From SB11 sp943370295 (GTDB lineage Bacteria; Bacteroidota; Bacteroidia; UBA8524), in assembly GCA_943370295.1 (NCBI GenBank), contig CALRQL020000017.1, forward strand, positions 10,276 through 74,275: a stretch of 64,000 nt of DNA, given 5' to 3'. Of this stretch, positions 42,014-50,653 are shown in pieces. The notes under the pieces are model-generated. The model did no database searches, was not told where the DNA came from, and saw only the letters and a program-made list of their open reading frames with translations. Position 1 is the first letter of the stretch, and every line of letters starts with the position of its first letter. Both the position numbers and the translations under genes were made by a program.

Positions 42014-42730
42014 TTACTCTTTGCCGAAGTAATGTTTAAAGACTAAGGAGGCTGAAAACGCCTTATTGTAGGCTTTCAGGCCAATATTGTTGCCCGATGA
42101 TTCTGTCTTTACTGCAGGAGTAATATCAGCCAAATAGGCCGCTTCTATGCCCACTGATATCTTCTTGTGTATTTTAATTTCGAGACCGGCACCGGACGTT
42201 ACGCCCAAAAGTACTGCCCTGTGGTTGTTTTTGTAAAAATCCTTGAAGCCGCCAAAAGAACCGTCATCGGCTATTTTTGAACCATCGCTTTTGTGGCGCG
42301 TGTGCGAAGAGTATAAAAAAACATCCATTCTTGGTACTACAAAAACGTAAGGCACAAGTTTTTTGGTTGAAAGTTTAACGGCAAAGCGTGGCGCTAAATA
42401 CAAATAATTTAACCGTAAACGGCCCTCTATTATCTCACCTGTCCCTTCGGGTTGGGTAGCGGTAGTTACCGCAACATCATAGTTATATCCCTTCTTAATC
42501 ATGCCTACCGAGGTGCTGAAGGAAAAAACGGGGGTGCTCCAAAACTCAAGTCCTGCATCAAGACCCCAGCTATTAATGGGCTTTGTGATTAACGGATGTG
42601 GTCTGTCTTCAAGTTTCATGTTGTGATCTGCCCCTACATATCCGCCTGAAAGCGTAAAGGCTTTTATTGTTTGTGCATTGCCCCAAACAGCTAAAAAAAT
42701 AAGTGCAATTAAAGACAACTGCTTTTTCAT
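42014..42730 (-). CDS. outer-membrane beta-barrel protein
   Basis: 238 residues from ATG 42730, giving the signal peptide MKKQLSLIALIFLAVWGNAQ. The mature part shows alternating amphipathic strands with aromatic girdles (FTLSGGYVGAD, LEFWSTPVFSFSTSVG, RLNYLYLAPRFAVKL) and ends LVFKHYFGKE, as PorT/OmpW-like porin-family barrels of this phylum do. No specific ligand or function can be assigned. Confidence 0.75.
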   Translation of the reverse strand: MKKQLSLIALIFLAVWGNAQTIKAFTLSGGYVGADHNMKLEDRPHPLITKPINSWGLDAGLEFWSTPVFSFSTSVGMIKKGYNYDVAVTTATQPEGTGEIIEGRLRLNYLYLAPRFAVKLSTKKLVPYVFVVPRMDVFLYSSHTRHKSDGSKIADDGSFGGFKDFYKNNHRAVLLGVTSGAGLEIKIHKKISVGIEAAYLADITPAVKTESSGNNIGLKAYNKAFSASLVFKHYFGKE

Positions 42731-42826
42731 GTATGGCAAACGTAGGCAATAAACAGTTTATTGTCAATACGTTCGTAAACGAGAACGTTGCTGAAACTGT
42801 AAAAATAAAAGGAAGAGTATGCCTAT

Positions 42827-45412
42827 TTAAGCCACTGTTGTTTTTTCCCTGCGGTATTCTTTTACCCTTCGGAAAATTGAGAGTAAGAAGCCAATTACCA
42901 TTACAATAGTGCCTCCCCATACAAAGTTGATATAGGGAAATACTTTTGCCATCAAAACCACGTAATCGCGTTGCACAGGACGTTCAGCAATGGCAAAGTG
43001 GAAAGCAGGTTGTGAATGCCCCGATGAATCGGGAGGGATAATGTTTGCAAAACGTATCATCAGCCCTGCATCGTCAACCACTTCTTCGGGTGATACCTGG
43101 CTGTTCTGCGCTTCGCTAATCATAAAGCGAGGGGAAACCTCTACACTATCGCCCAGCATTATCAGTTTAAGGTTGGCACGCATAGCCAATGTGCCGTCAG
43201 CAGCGTTATCCGGAGTCATCCCCACCATCACAACTTTAGCGTTGTTGGTGTATATGGTATCGCCCAAGTGTATGGTGTCGTTATATACCCTTTCATACGG
43301 CACTTCGTTTCGGGCTTTTTTGTCTGATACCATTGTTACGTGAGTGAACACGTCGTGGGTAATATAATGCCTTGTGTCAGGGTTTACCGACAGCATATCG
43401 GTTTTGGGGTTACTGATAATATTCGGGTACAAATAAAACTCTTCTCCGCTGGGCTTTCCGTCTTTATCAGTACGCTTGAAATGAAGTTCGTAGTAGGTAT
43501 TAACGCCTTCTGCTGAGTCGCCTAAATAGGTAACCTCATAAGGCCCCATGCGCATAGGCATGTTCTTATACAGCAACAAGTGTTCGCGTTGGGCTTGGTC
43601 GTCAAACTCTTCCCCAAAATTCACATTAGAATAGTTGAGCGAGATTACTTGCTTGTTGGCTGATGAAACTAATACGCCCACCAACAATAAACCAAAGCCA
43701 ATGTGCGCTACCGATGCTCCACTAAACGACAGTTTACCTTTAAGCACTTTTACCAAGTAATACACATTGCCCACAATAGCATATACTGATGCCAAAAGGA
43801 ACAAAATGTATAATAATAACGTGGTGTTATTTTCTGCCTTTATTTTAAACAGGTAAATACACGCCGTGGTTACCAATATAGAAATAGTAAGGCTGATGAT
43901 GATATTATTAAAATAATGGGCTTGTCCTGTTTTCTTATACTTAAGAAACTGAGTAATGGCCGTAAGCACCGCAATAATTAGCGCGAAGGGTAACTGCCAT
44001 TGGTTGTAATACCCTATTACATCATCGGGAACGGCTACGTTTTCGCCGGTAAGCTTATTAAATACGGGTAACGATGTGCTGATAAGTACGTGTGCACATG
44101 AAATAAGAAACACCAACGAGCCGATAAACATCCAAAACTCACGAGAACTGAACTCTTCTTCTTTTCCCTTTACTGGGTTTACCACATATATATTGCGGAA
44201 AAAGAAGAACAGCGTAACCAATGAATATGGGATAAACACCCACTTATTGGCTCCCCAAACAAAACTGATTATAAAAATAACAGCTGTAACGCCTAAGTAC
44301 CCATACCTTACAGTTGGGTTTTGTATGGTTACGTAACTGGGCAGCCACACAAACAGGAACAAAAAGATTAACAACTGACCCGACATTCCCAAATCGGTGA
44401 AGGCATGCACTGAGGTGTTGCCTAATATGCCACTACGGGTAAGGAAGGTAGCATACAGCACTAACACAAACGAAAGTATAGTAAGTAAATAAGTGCTATA
44501 TAATGCGTTGCCCGTTGATTTGTAAATGAGCATTAAATGCACTGCCGAAATCAAAATAAGCCAAGGTATCAGTGAGGCATTTTCAACAGGGTCCCAAGCC
44601 CAGTAACCGCCAAACGATAGCGATTCATACGCCCAAAAACCACCCATAATGATGCCCGCACCCAAAATCATTACGCCCACCAGTGCCCAAGGCAAGGCCG
44701 GTTTTATCCAGTCGGTATAGCGGCGTGTCCACAAGGCGGCCACAGCGTAAGCAAACGGCACAATAGTGGCAGCAAACCCAAAAAACAACGTGGGCGGGTG
44801 TATCACCATCCAGTAGTTTTGTAGCAAGGGGTTTAGGCCGTTCCCGTCTTCAATACGGGTTAGGTAGTCGGGTAAGGTAAATATGGGGCCGGCCACCTTG
44901 TTTCTTAATAAATCAAAGGGGCTGCTGCCTATTTTAAAGTCAAGAATCTCAACACCCACCAACATAGTGGCCAGCATTACCTGCGCCAATCCCATAATTG
45001 CCATCACCGGGCTTTCCCAACTGCGCGAGGTAAAAATCAGAATATTGCCAATTACAACGTGCCACACCATCCACAGCAAGAAACTGCCTTCTTGGCCTTC
45101 CCAAAAACACGAAATCATGTATTTGAGAGGCAAATTGCGCGATGAATGCTGCCAAGCGTATTGGTACTCGAAATAATGTTGCTGGATGATTACGAAAAGA
45201 ATGGTAAAAATAGCTACAACTGCTGCTGAGTGAACAAAGAATGCCGCTCGGCCCAACTTTCGCCAGAAATCAGCGTTTTCAGGGGTTTTAAAAGCAAAAA
45301 AGTAACTGATGGCTGAGAATAATGCCGCAACCAGCGATACATATACCGAAAACTTTCCCCAGTTGCCTATGGCAAGGTGCTCGCCAACAAACGTTACAAC
45401 GGTTTCTTCCAT
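42827..45412 (-). CDS. ccmF: cytochrome c maturation heme lyase CcmF
   Basis: 861 residues with about 15 membrane segments. Hallmarks are WEGQEGSFLLW and the WWD-type heme-handling loop GYWAWDPVENASLIPW, with conserved His residues near HPPTLFFGF. The C-terminal periplasmic domain is large, making it longer than proteobacterial CcmF but normal for Bacteroidota. It ligates heme delivered by CcmE to apocytochromes at the outer face of the inner membrane. Its ATG overlaps the ccmE stop by one base (TAATG), so they are translationally coupled. Confidence 0.95.
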   Translation of the reverse strand: MEETVVTFVGEHLAIGNWGKFSVYVSLVAALFSAISYFFAFKTPENADFWRKLGRAAFFVHSAAVVAIFTILFVIIQQHYFEYQYAWQHSSRNLPLKYMISCFWEGQEGSFLLWMVWHVVIGNILIFTSRSWESPVMAIMGLAQVMLATMLVGVEILDFKIGSSPFDLLRNKVAGPIFTLPDYLTRIEDGNGLNPLLQNYWMVIHPPTLFFGFAATIVPFAYAVAALWTRRYTDWIKPALPWALVGVMILGAGIIMGGFWAYESLSFGGYWAWDPVENASLIPWLILISAVHLMLIYKSTGNALYSTYLLTILSFVLVLYATFLTRSGILGNTSVHAFTDLGMSGQLLIFLFLFVWLPSYVTIQNPTVRYGYLGVTAVIFIISFVWGANKWVFIPYSLVTLFFFFRNIYVVNPVKGKEEEFSSREFWMFIGSLVFLISCAHVLISTSLPVFNKLTGENVAVPDDVIGYYNQWQLPFALIIAVLTAITQFLKYKKTGQAHYFNNIIISLTISILVTTACIYLFKIKAENNTTLLLYILFLLASVYAIVGNVYYLVKVLKGKLSFSGASVAHIGFGLLLVGVLVSSANKQVISLNYSNVNFGEEFDDQAQREHLLLYKNMPMRMGPYEVTYLGDSAEGVNTYYELHFKRTDKDGKPSGEEFYLYPNIISNPKTDMLSVNPDTRHYITHDVFTHVTMVSDKKARNEVPYERVYNDTIHLGDTIYTNNAKVVMVGMTPDNAADGTLAMRANLKLIMLGDSVEVSPRFMISEAQNSQVSPEEVVDDAGLMIRFANIIPPDSSGHSQPAFHFAIAERPVQRDYVVLMAKVFPYINFVWGGTIVMVIGFLLSIFRRVKEYRREKTTVA

Positions 45413-45816
45413 TATTCAGCCACCTTATACTCAGTTACCTGCACTTCCGTAGCGTTGTACTTACTTGGGCATTTCAACAAAATTTCTTTTGCCTCAAACG
45501 CATCGCCCTTCATTTTCCCTTTCACCACTACGTTTTCGCTGCGTTCAAAATCTTGCGGACGTGGGCTGCGGTATATCACCTTGCTCACATTGTCAAGACT
45601 GTCTTTCAAATAAAACTCAAAATAATTAGGGTCTTTCAGCTCATTATACAGCTGTGGTTTGGTTCTATCAAGGTGCCCTACAATGTGGTAAGATTTATCG
45701 GGGTTTTGAGCCGCTGTGGTAAATGTTGCATACTCTGAAGAGCTGCCATACATCGAGATAATAATCCCGATAAGCACAGCAACCATTATTATGGCTATAA
45801 TGTACGAGGTTTTCAT
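45412..45816 (-). CDS. ccmE: heme chaperone CcmE, CxxxY variant
   Basis: 134 residues: one N-terminal membrane anchor (YIIAIIMVAVLIGIIISMY) and the OB-fold domain with HIVGHLDR and FYLKDS segments. The heme-attachment motif is C116-P-S-K-Y120 instead of HxxxY; such Cys variants are known outside the classic proteobacterial system. It carries heme from the CcmC side to CcmF in the periplasm. Located between ccmF and the small ccmD-like gene in one operon. Confidence 0.9.
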   Translation of the reverse strand: MKTSYIIAIIMVAVLIGIIISMYGSSSEYATFTTAAQNPDKSYHIVGHLDRTKPQLYNELKDPNYFEFYLKDSLDNVSKVIYRSPRPQDFERSENVVVKGKMKGDAFEAKEILLKCPSKYNATEVQVTEYKVAE

Positions 45817-45831
45817 ACGTTTTGCTTTTAG

Positions 45832-46041
45832 TTAAACCTTTGTTTCCTTCTTTTGTTTTTCCAGACGCGTTATTTTGCGGTCGATGGAGAATAAATAAAC
45901 GGCAAGCCCTACAAAAATTACCGTTAGCACGCCCACTACCACAAAAATTTTATCATCGCCGGCCACAGTTGCTTCGTTTTGCCCGAACGTTGTAAGTGCA
46001 GACAGCAAAAACAGTACTAATGTTATTATACGCTTATTCAT
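45832..46041 (-). CDS. ccmD: CcmD-family small membrane protein
   Basis: 69 residues from ATG 46041 (MNKRIITLVLFLLSALTTFG). It has a signal-like N-terminus and a second membrane helix (IFVVVGVLTVIFVGLAVYLF), ending in a basic/acidic coil (ITRLEKQKKE). Size, topology and place between ccmC and ccmE fit CcmD, which helps release holo-CcmE. The start overlaps the ccmC stop by 8 bases. Confidence 0.75.
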   Translation of the reverse strand: MNKRIITLVLFLLSALTTFGQNEATVAGDDKIFVVVGVLTVIFVGLAVYLFSIDRKITRLEKQKKETKV

Positions 46042-47068
46042 CTTCAGAAACTTCAAGTTTTTTAACGCGGGTTTTTAGTTGGGCTACCCAAAAGCCAATT
46101 AATATCCAGCCCAATACGGCAGGGTAAAACACCATGCGCATGGTATCATCTAAATCATAACTGCTAAAACCGGGATTGCCGCCGTTGCCGGGGTGCAATG
46201 ATTCGGTTAAACGGGGCAGCACAAATATTAGTGATATAAATATGGGGTAAAAAAATACGTTGGCAACCGAGGCCACACGTGCACGTTTTTCTTCATCGTC
46301 AATAGCCCCGCGCAAAATAAAGTACGCAAGGTACATTAGCATACCAATGGCAACGCTGTTTAGCTTAGGGTCGTTGGGCCAAGGTTGTCCCCAAGTAAAA
46401 TTAGCCCAAAGCATCCCGGTCAAAATTCCTAAAACACCCAAGAAAACGGCTGTTTCTGTGATTTTTGAAGCAGCAATATCAAACTCACGTTTGCCGTGGC
46501 GTAAATACTTAATGCTATAAACCAAAGCACCTGTAAGCAATGCTACCATGCTAAACCACATGGGTACATGAAAAAACAAGTTACGTATGGTTTGGAACAG
46601 TATTTTTAGAAATGGAAAACTGGTGCCTTGTGCATCTTTGTTTTTTACTTCAACGCGGTCTTTTGTCGAAGCCGAGGTGTTAGGCCCCTTTTCAGTACTG
46701 TTAAACCAAAAAGCGTTGTCTAATGCTATTGTTCCGTCAAAATCGTTGTTGGCTATCAAGTGCAGCGGCTCTTTGGTGTTTAGCTCAGCAAGGTTAAATA
46801 CCGCCGCTACCGTTTCGTTATCTTGCACCACGATACTTTGGGCTTGGTAGGTAGCCTCGCCGTTTTTAATCCACAACTTCAGCGTGGCTTCGTTGTCTTT
46901 AAAGTGTGTGCCGTGCCCCTTTACAAGTACCGTGTTGGCTTGCCCCTGCATTAATTGCGAAGGAGAAACATCCATTACACCGGGGCCAAGGGGTATTAAT
47001 AAGCCTGCCAGCAGCGAATACAGCACCAGCAGCACTCCTAAATATTTCCACCAATTGGTTTTAAACAT
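46034..47068 (-). CDS. ccmC: cytochrome c biogenesis protein CcmC/CcsA family
   Basis: 344 residues, longer than proteobacterial CcmC because of a periplasmic insert of about 130 residues after the first helix (PSQLMQGQANTVLVKGHG...). The CcsA-type core follows with HVPMWFS, the heme loop ANFTWGQPWPNDPK and six membrane segments. It exports or positions heme for CcmE. It is the first gene of the ccmC-ccmD-ccmE-ccmF operon, with no ccmA or ccmB visible here. Confidence 0.88.
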   Translation of the reverse strand: MFKTNWWKYLGVLLVLYSLLAGLLIPLGPGVMDVSPSQLMQGQANTVLVKGHGTHFKDNEATLKLWIKNGEATYQAQSIVVQDNETVAAVFNLAELNTKEPLHLIANNDFDGTIALDNAFWFNSTEKGPNTSASTKDRVEVKNKDAQGTSFPFLKILFQTIRNLFFHVPMWFSMVALLTGALVYSIKYLRHGKREFDIAASKITETAVFLGVLGILTGMLWANFTWGQPWPNDPKLNSVAIGMLMYLAYFILRGAIDDEEKRARVASVANVFFYPIFISLIFVLPRLTESLHPGNGGNPGFSSYDLDDTMRMVFYPAVLGWILIGFWVAQLKTRVKKLEVSEDE

Positions 47069-47098
47069 GGTTTTAAAAAACGGTGCAAAGTTAGAAGT

Positions 47099-48622
47099 TT
47101 AACGCGGGTTTTTGGCATATAGTGTAAACTTATTGTTACCCCAAATACTGTCCCATTGGTGTTGATGTGCCATCAGGTAGTTTTGGGTTGCAACGTCTTG
47201 TAAATCAGCGTGCGTAAGAATGTATGAGGGGTTGAATGTTTTAATATCCTGCAAAAAGAGCACTGTATCAGCGGGATATGTGGCAAATGCCTTACGCTCG
47301 GCATACAACGCCAATGCTCTTGGTTTTTTAAACAAAAACACCGCATTGGTAGGTGTGTTGGCCTTTATATGTGCAAAAGCCTCCACACTTTCAGACTGTT
47401 GAGGGCCTGCAAAATTGTTTTTAGCGTTTTTAATGGCCAAGTATTGTTCAGGTAAAAACTGCAGCAAAATTATTATAGATAATACTGCCGTTGTGGTTTT
47501 AACAGGCAGGGCAAACCCCCAATGAATAGATTTGAATCCTTGAGCTGCATAATGGAGTATGATGGGCAGTACGGGCAACAAAAACCGAAGCCCGCCCCCG
47601 CGATAGGGGTACACTATCAACAATGCCATGTAAGCAGTAAACGCCCACAAGAGAAACGACCTCTTGAGAACAACGTCTTTAATAATACCAACGCAAGCCA
47701 GGGCAAGCAAAAAGGCTTGGGTAATCAGCGGAAACAATTTCCACTCGGGCTTACTGCGCTGAAAAAAGTCTTGCACTAACGCGGTGTAATACCCCAAATT
47801 TTCACGGATACGCACTAAAAAGGGTTCTCCGCTAAAATTGCTGCCATACGTAAGCAAATCGTTGGTGCGTATGCCGCTTATCAAATAATCTATGAGTACA
47901 AAACAAACAATAAACGCGGTAATCAAGGCCGTGGCTGCACTTGTATATAATTTGTTTTTGGGTTCAAACGGCGGTTTCAGGTGCCATATATTTTGCCACA
48001 CTTCAAACGCATACAAGGCAACCACTATCACTATTCCGTTTAGGCGCACTGCTACCAACAGCCCCGCAACAATACCCAGCGTAAGTGCTTTTAACAGCGA
48101 TTCGCGCCGTTTTTCTTCGTCGTAGCGCATAAACCCGCGCTTGTACAACAATATCAGCAGGCCCAGCAATGCCGTAAACGGAATTTCGGCCATTACTTCG
48201 GTTTTATATTCTAATACCCACGGATGCCAGCACCACAATACACTCAACGCTACTGAAACCCACTCGCTGTGATACCGCCGCAGTACCATGTACCATATAA
48301 AACCCGCCAGTATTAACCATAAAGACAGGTACACATTAAACGCCACTATATTATTGCCAAACAAGGCATAAACAGGGCTAAGTAATAACGGAAACCCACC
48401 CGGATAGGCAGCAGGCCCAAGCATGGGGTTGTGCGGGTTATAGAGATACCCCGTATGAGAAACGGGTTCGCCCTTTGTAATGCACTTTGCCTGATTGATG
48501 TATTGGGCAAAATCATCGCCCCAATCGTGGTGAGTACGTATGCCTGCAAAACACAAGGGTAGCAAAAGTACCAACAGTACCAGCCCGCCGCGGTGTTTTT
48601 GTATAAAGGGGTGAATGCTCAA
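47099..48622 (-). CDS. GT39/ArnT-like membrane glycosyltransferase
   Basis: 507 residues from a TTG start; no in-frame ATG precedes it. About 11 membrane segments. The first periplasmic loop has HHDWGDDFAQYINQA, the acidic motif of GT-C dolichyl/undecaprenyl-phosphate-mannose-type enzymes. It probably transfers sugars from a polyprenyl carrier to protein or lipid. It ends 30 bp upstream of ccmC and may be co-transcribed with the ccm genes. Confidence 0.72.
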   Translation of the reverse strand: MSIHPFIQKHRGGLVLLVLLLPLCFAGIRTHHDWGDDFAQYINQAKCITKGEPVSHTGYLYNPHNPMLGPAAYPGGFPLLLSPVYALFGNNIVAFNVYLSLWLILAGFIWYMVLRRYHSEWVSVALSVLWCWHPWVLEYKTEVMAEIPFTALLGLLILLYKRGFMRYDEEKRRESLLKALTLGIVAGLLVAVRLNGIVIVVALYAFEVWQNIWHLKPPFEPKNKLYTSAATALITAFIVCFVLIDYLISGIRTNDLLTYGSNFSGEPFLVRIRENLGYYTALVQDFFQRSKPEWKLFPLITQAFLLALACVGIIKDVVLKRSFLLWAFTAYMALLIVYPYRGGGLRFLLPVLPIILHYAAQGFKSIHWGFALPVKTTTAVLSIIILLQFLPEQYLAIKNAKNNFAGPQQSESVEAFAHIKANTPTNAVFLFKKPRALALYAERKAFATYPADTVLFLQDIKTFNPSYILTHADLQDVATQNYLMAHQHQWDSIWGNNKFTLYAKNPR

Positions 48623-48798
48623 GGTTTTTCAAAAGTAAAAAATCGCGGCGATGGTTGGCGGATGTTTTGGTATCGCCTGTATACTTTTTTAGATTTTGAG
48701 CGTGCTGTTTTAGCTGCCAAACCTATAAAACCGCCACTAAATACCTCGTTGTGTTACAGTTTATTCACCCAAAAGCATCAATATTTAAAAACTTTACT

Positions 48799-48806
48799 TA
48801 TCTTTG
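48799..48806 (+). promoter_or_regulatory. -7 box of the rimP-nusA-infB promoter
   Basis: TATCTTTG is an exact TAnnTTTG box, but no clear TTG lies 17-20 nt upstream. The predicted start is near 48813, upstream of the hairpin at 48833-48860. Confidence 0.45.
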
Positions 48807-48832
48807 CAAGACTTTTTTAATTGAATTAATTG

Positions 48833-48860
48833 AAAAGGGGGCCCGCAAGTCCCCTTTTTT
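48833..48860 (+). terminator. terminator-like hairpin in the rimP leader (possible attenuator)
   Basis: AAAAGGGG pairs with CCCCTTTT (8 bp) around a 10-nt GC-rich loop, followed by TT. It lies after the putative promoter and 10 nt before the rimP ATG. The upstream neighbour is on the other strand, so this hairpin does not terminate it. Confidence 0.6.
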
Positions 48861-48869
48861 ATTGGTATA

Positions 48870-49346
48870 ATGAGTAATTTGATACATACCCTGCAACAGT
48901 TTGCCCAAGACCATTTGGCTACCGACAGCGACCATTTTTTGATTACAGTGGAGCAAGGCGCAAAAAACCGCCGTTTTTCAGTGATTATTGATGGAGATAA
49001 GGGCGTATCTATTGAATATTGTTCACAACTGAGCCGCTACATCTCGCGCAGGATAGATGAGGAACTGGGAGAATCTATAGAACCGTTTACGTTTGAAGTA
49101 GCATCACCCGGAGTTGACCGCCCGTTGATTCTTGAGCGTCAATATCCTAAACACATTGGCCGCAGCATCCGCTTTTTAGATGCAGAAGGCAAAGAGGTGA
49201 AAGGAAAATTAACGGCAGTAGCAAACGGAGTAATAACCGTAGAGGCGGAGAAAAAAGAAAAAGACAAGAAAAAACTCCACTTCGAAGAGCAAAAACACAC
49301 CATATCAGAAATTAAAGAACCAAAAATAATAGTATCATTTAAGTAA
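48870..49346 (+). CDS. rimP: ribosome maturation factor RimP
   Basis: 158 residues, usual length and two-domain layout. The N-terminal domain includes VIDGDKGVSIEYCSQLSRYISRR-like sequence and the VASPGVDRPL signature; a C-terminal SH3-like domain follows. It assists 30S maturation. First gene of rimP-nusA-infB, 8 bp before nusA, the conserved bacterial order. Confidence 0.95.
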   Translation: MSNLIHTLQQFAQDHLATDSDHFLITVEQGAKNRRFSVIIDGDKGVSIEYCSQLSRYISRRIDEELGESIEPFTFEVASPGVDRPLILERQYPKHIGRSIRFLDAEGKEVKGKLTAVANGVITVEAEKKEKDKKKLHFEEQKHTISEIKEPKIIVSFK

Positions 49347-49354
49347 GTAATGTT

Positions 49355-50596
49355 ATGCATAGCATTGGGTTAGTTGAATCGTTTTCAGAGTTTAAAGAGT
49401 TTAAGAACATTGACCGCGCCACCATGATGCGCGTACTTGAAGACGTTTTTCGCAGCATGTTGCGTAAAAAATACGGCACCGATGAAAACTGCGATATAAT
49501 TATTAACACCGAAAAAGGTGATTTGGAGATTTGGCGTACCAGAACCATTGTGGAAGATGGTATGATTGAAGACCCAACGTTTGAAATTGAACTTTCAGCC
49601 GCACGCCGCATAGAACCTGATTTTGAAGTAGGTGAAGAGGCTGTGGAGGAAGTGAAGCTGGAAGATTTTGGCCGTCGTTTGATACTTACCGCCCGCCAAA
49701 CCCTGATGTCGAAAATACTTGAATTGGAAAAAGACGAAGTTTTCCGCAAGTACAAAGACCGTATGGGCGAGATTGTTACCGGCGAGGTGTACCAGATTTG
49801 GAAAAAAGAATTGATGATTTTGGACGACGAAGGCAACGAGCTTTTGCTGCCCAAAACAGAAATGATACCCAGCGATTTTTACAAAAAAGGCGATAGCATT
49901 CGCTGCGTTGTAAAAAGTGCTGAAATGCTGAACGGCACCCCAAAAATTATTATCTCGCGCACTGCGCCTGAGTTTTTGGAGCGTTTGTTTGAAATGGAAG
50001 TTCCCGAAATTTTAGACGGGTTGATTACCATTAAGAAAATTGTACGCGAGCCCGGTGAGCGTGCAAAAGTGGCTGTTGAAAGCTATGACGACCGTATTGA
50101 CCCCGTAGGTGCTTGTGTGGGTATGAAAGGTTCACGTATTCATGGTATCGTTCGCGAATTGCGCAACGAGAACATCGACGTAATCAACTATACCACCAAC
50201 CTGCCTTTGTATATCCAGCGTTCACTTAGCCCTGCTAAAATATCATCTATTAAGGTAGATGAAGGCAAAGAGCGTGTGTCGGTATTTTTGAAGCCCGACC
50301 AAGTATCTTTGGCTATCGGTAAGGGTGGACACAACATTAAACTGGCAGGTAAACTTACCGGCTACGAGATAGATGTGTACCGTGAAAGCGATGATGAAGT
50401 TGTTGAGGAGGATATTGACCTTGACGAATTTGCAGATGAAATTGACAGCTGGATTATTGACGAATTGAAGGGAATTGGCTGTGATACAGCAAAAAGTGTG
50501 TTGGCCATCAGTGACGCTGATTTAGTGCGCCGCACAGAGCTTGAGGAAGAAACAATAGAAGAAATAAAGCAAATACTTCGAGCCGAATTTGAATAA
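49355..50596 (+). CDS. nusA: transcription termination/antitermination factor NusA
   Basis: 413 residues: N-terminal RNA-polymerase-binding domain (about 1-130), S1 domain (about 135-200, GEIVTGEVYQIWKKELMI), and KH1/KH2 (about 230-350), with the signature DPVGACVGMKGSRIHGIVREL and KH2 IGKGGHNIKLAGKL. The acidic C-terminal tail has helix-hairpin-like LKGIGCDTAKSVLAIS. It modulates pausing, termination and antitermination. Between rimP and infB. Confidence 0.97.
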   Translation: MHSIGLVESFSEFKEFKNIDRATMMRVLEDVFRSMLRKKYGTDENCDIIINTEKGDLEIWRTRTIVEDGMIEDPTFEIELSAARRIEPDFEVGEEAVEEVKLEDFGRRLILTARQTLMSKILELEKDEVFRKYKDRMGEIVTGEVYQIWKKELMILDDEGNELLLPKTEMIPSDFYKKGDSIRCVVKSAEMLNGTPKIIISRTAPEFLERLFEMEVPEILDGLITIKKIVREPGERAKVAVESYDDRIDPVGACVGMKGSRIHGIVRELRNENIDVINYTTNLPLYIQRSLSPAKISSIKVDEGKERVSVFLKPDQVSLAIGKGGHNIKLAGKLTGYEIDVYRESDDEVVEEDIDLDEFADEIDSWIIDELKGIGCDTAKSVLAISDADLVRRTELEEETIEEIKQILRAEFE

Positions 50597-50653
50597 AACT
50601 TTCGCTTATGGCGGGTTTATTGCGGTTTGCTTGTATTTTTGTAAAATAACTAA

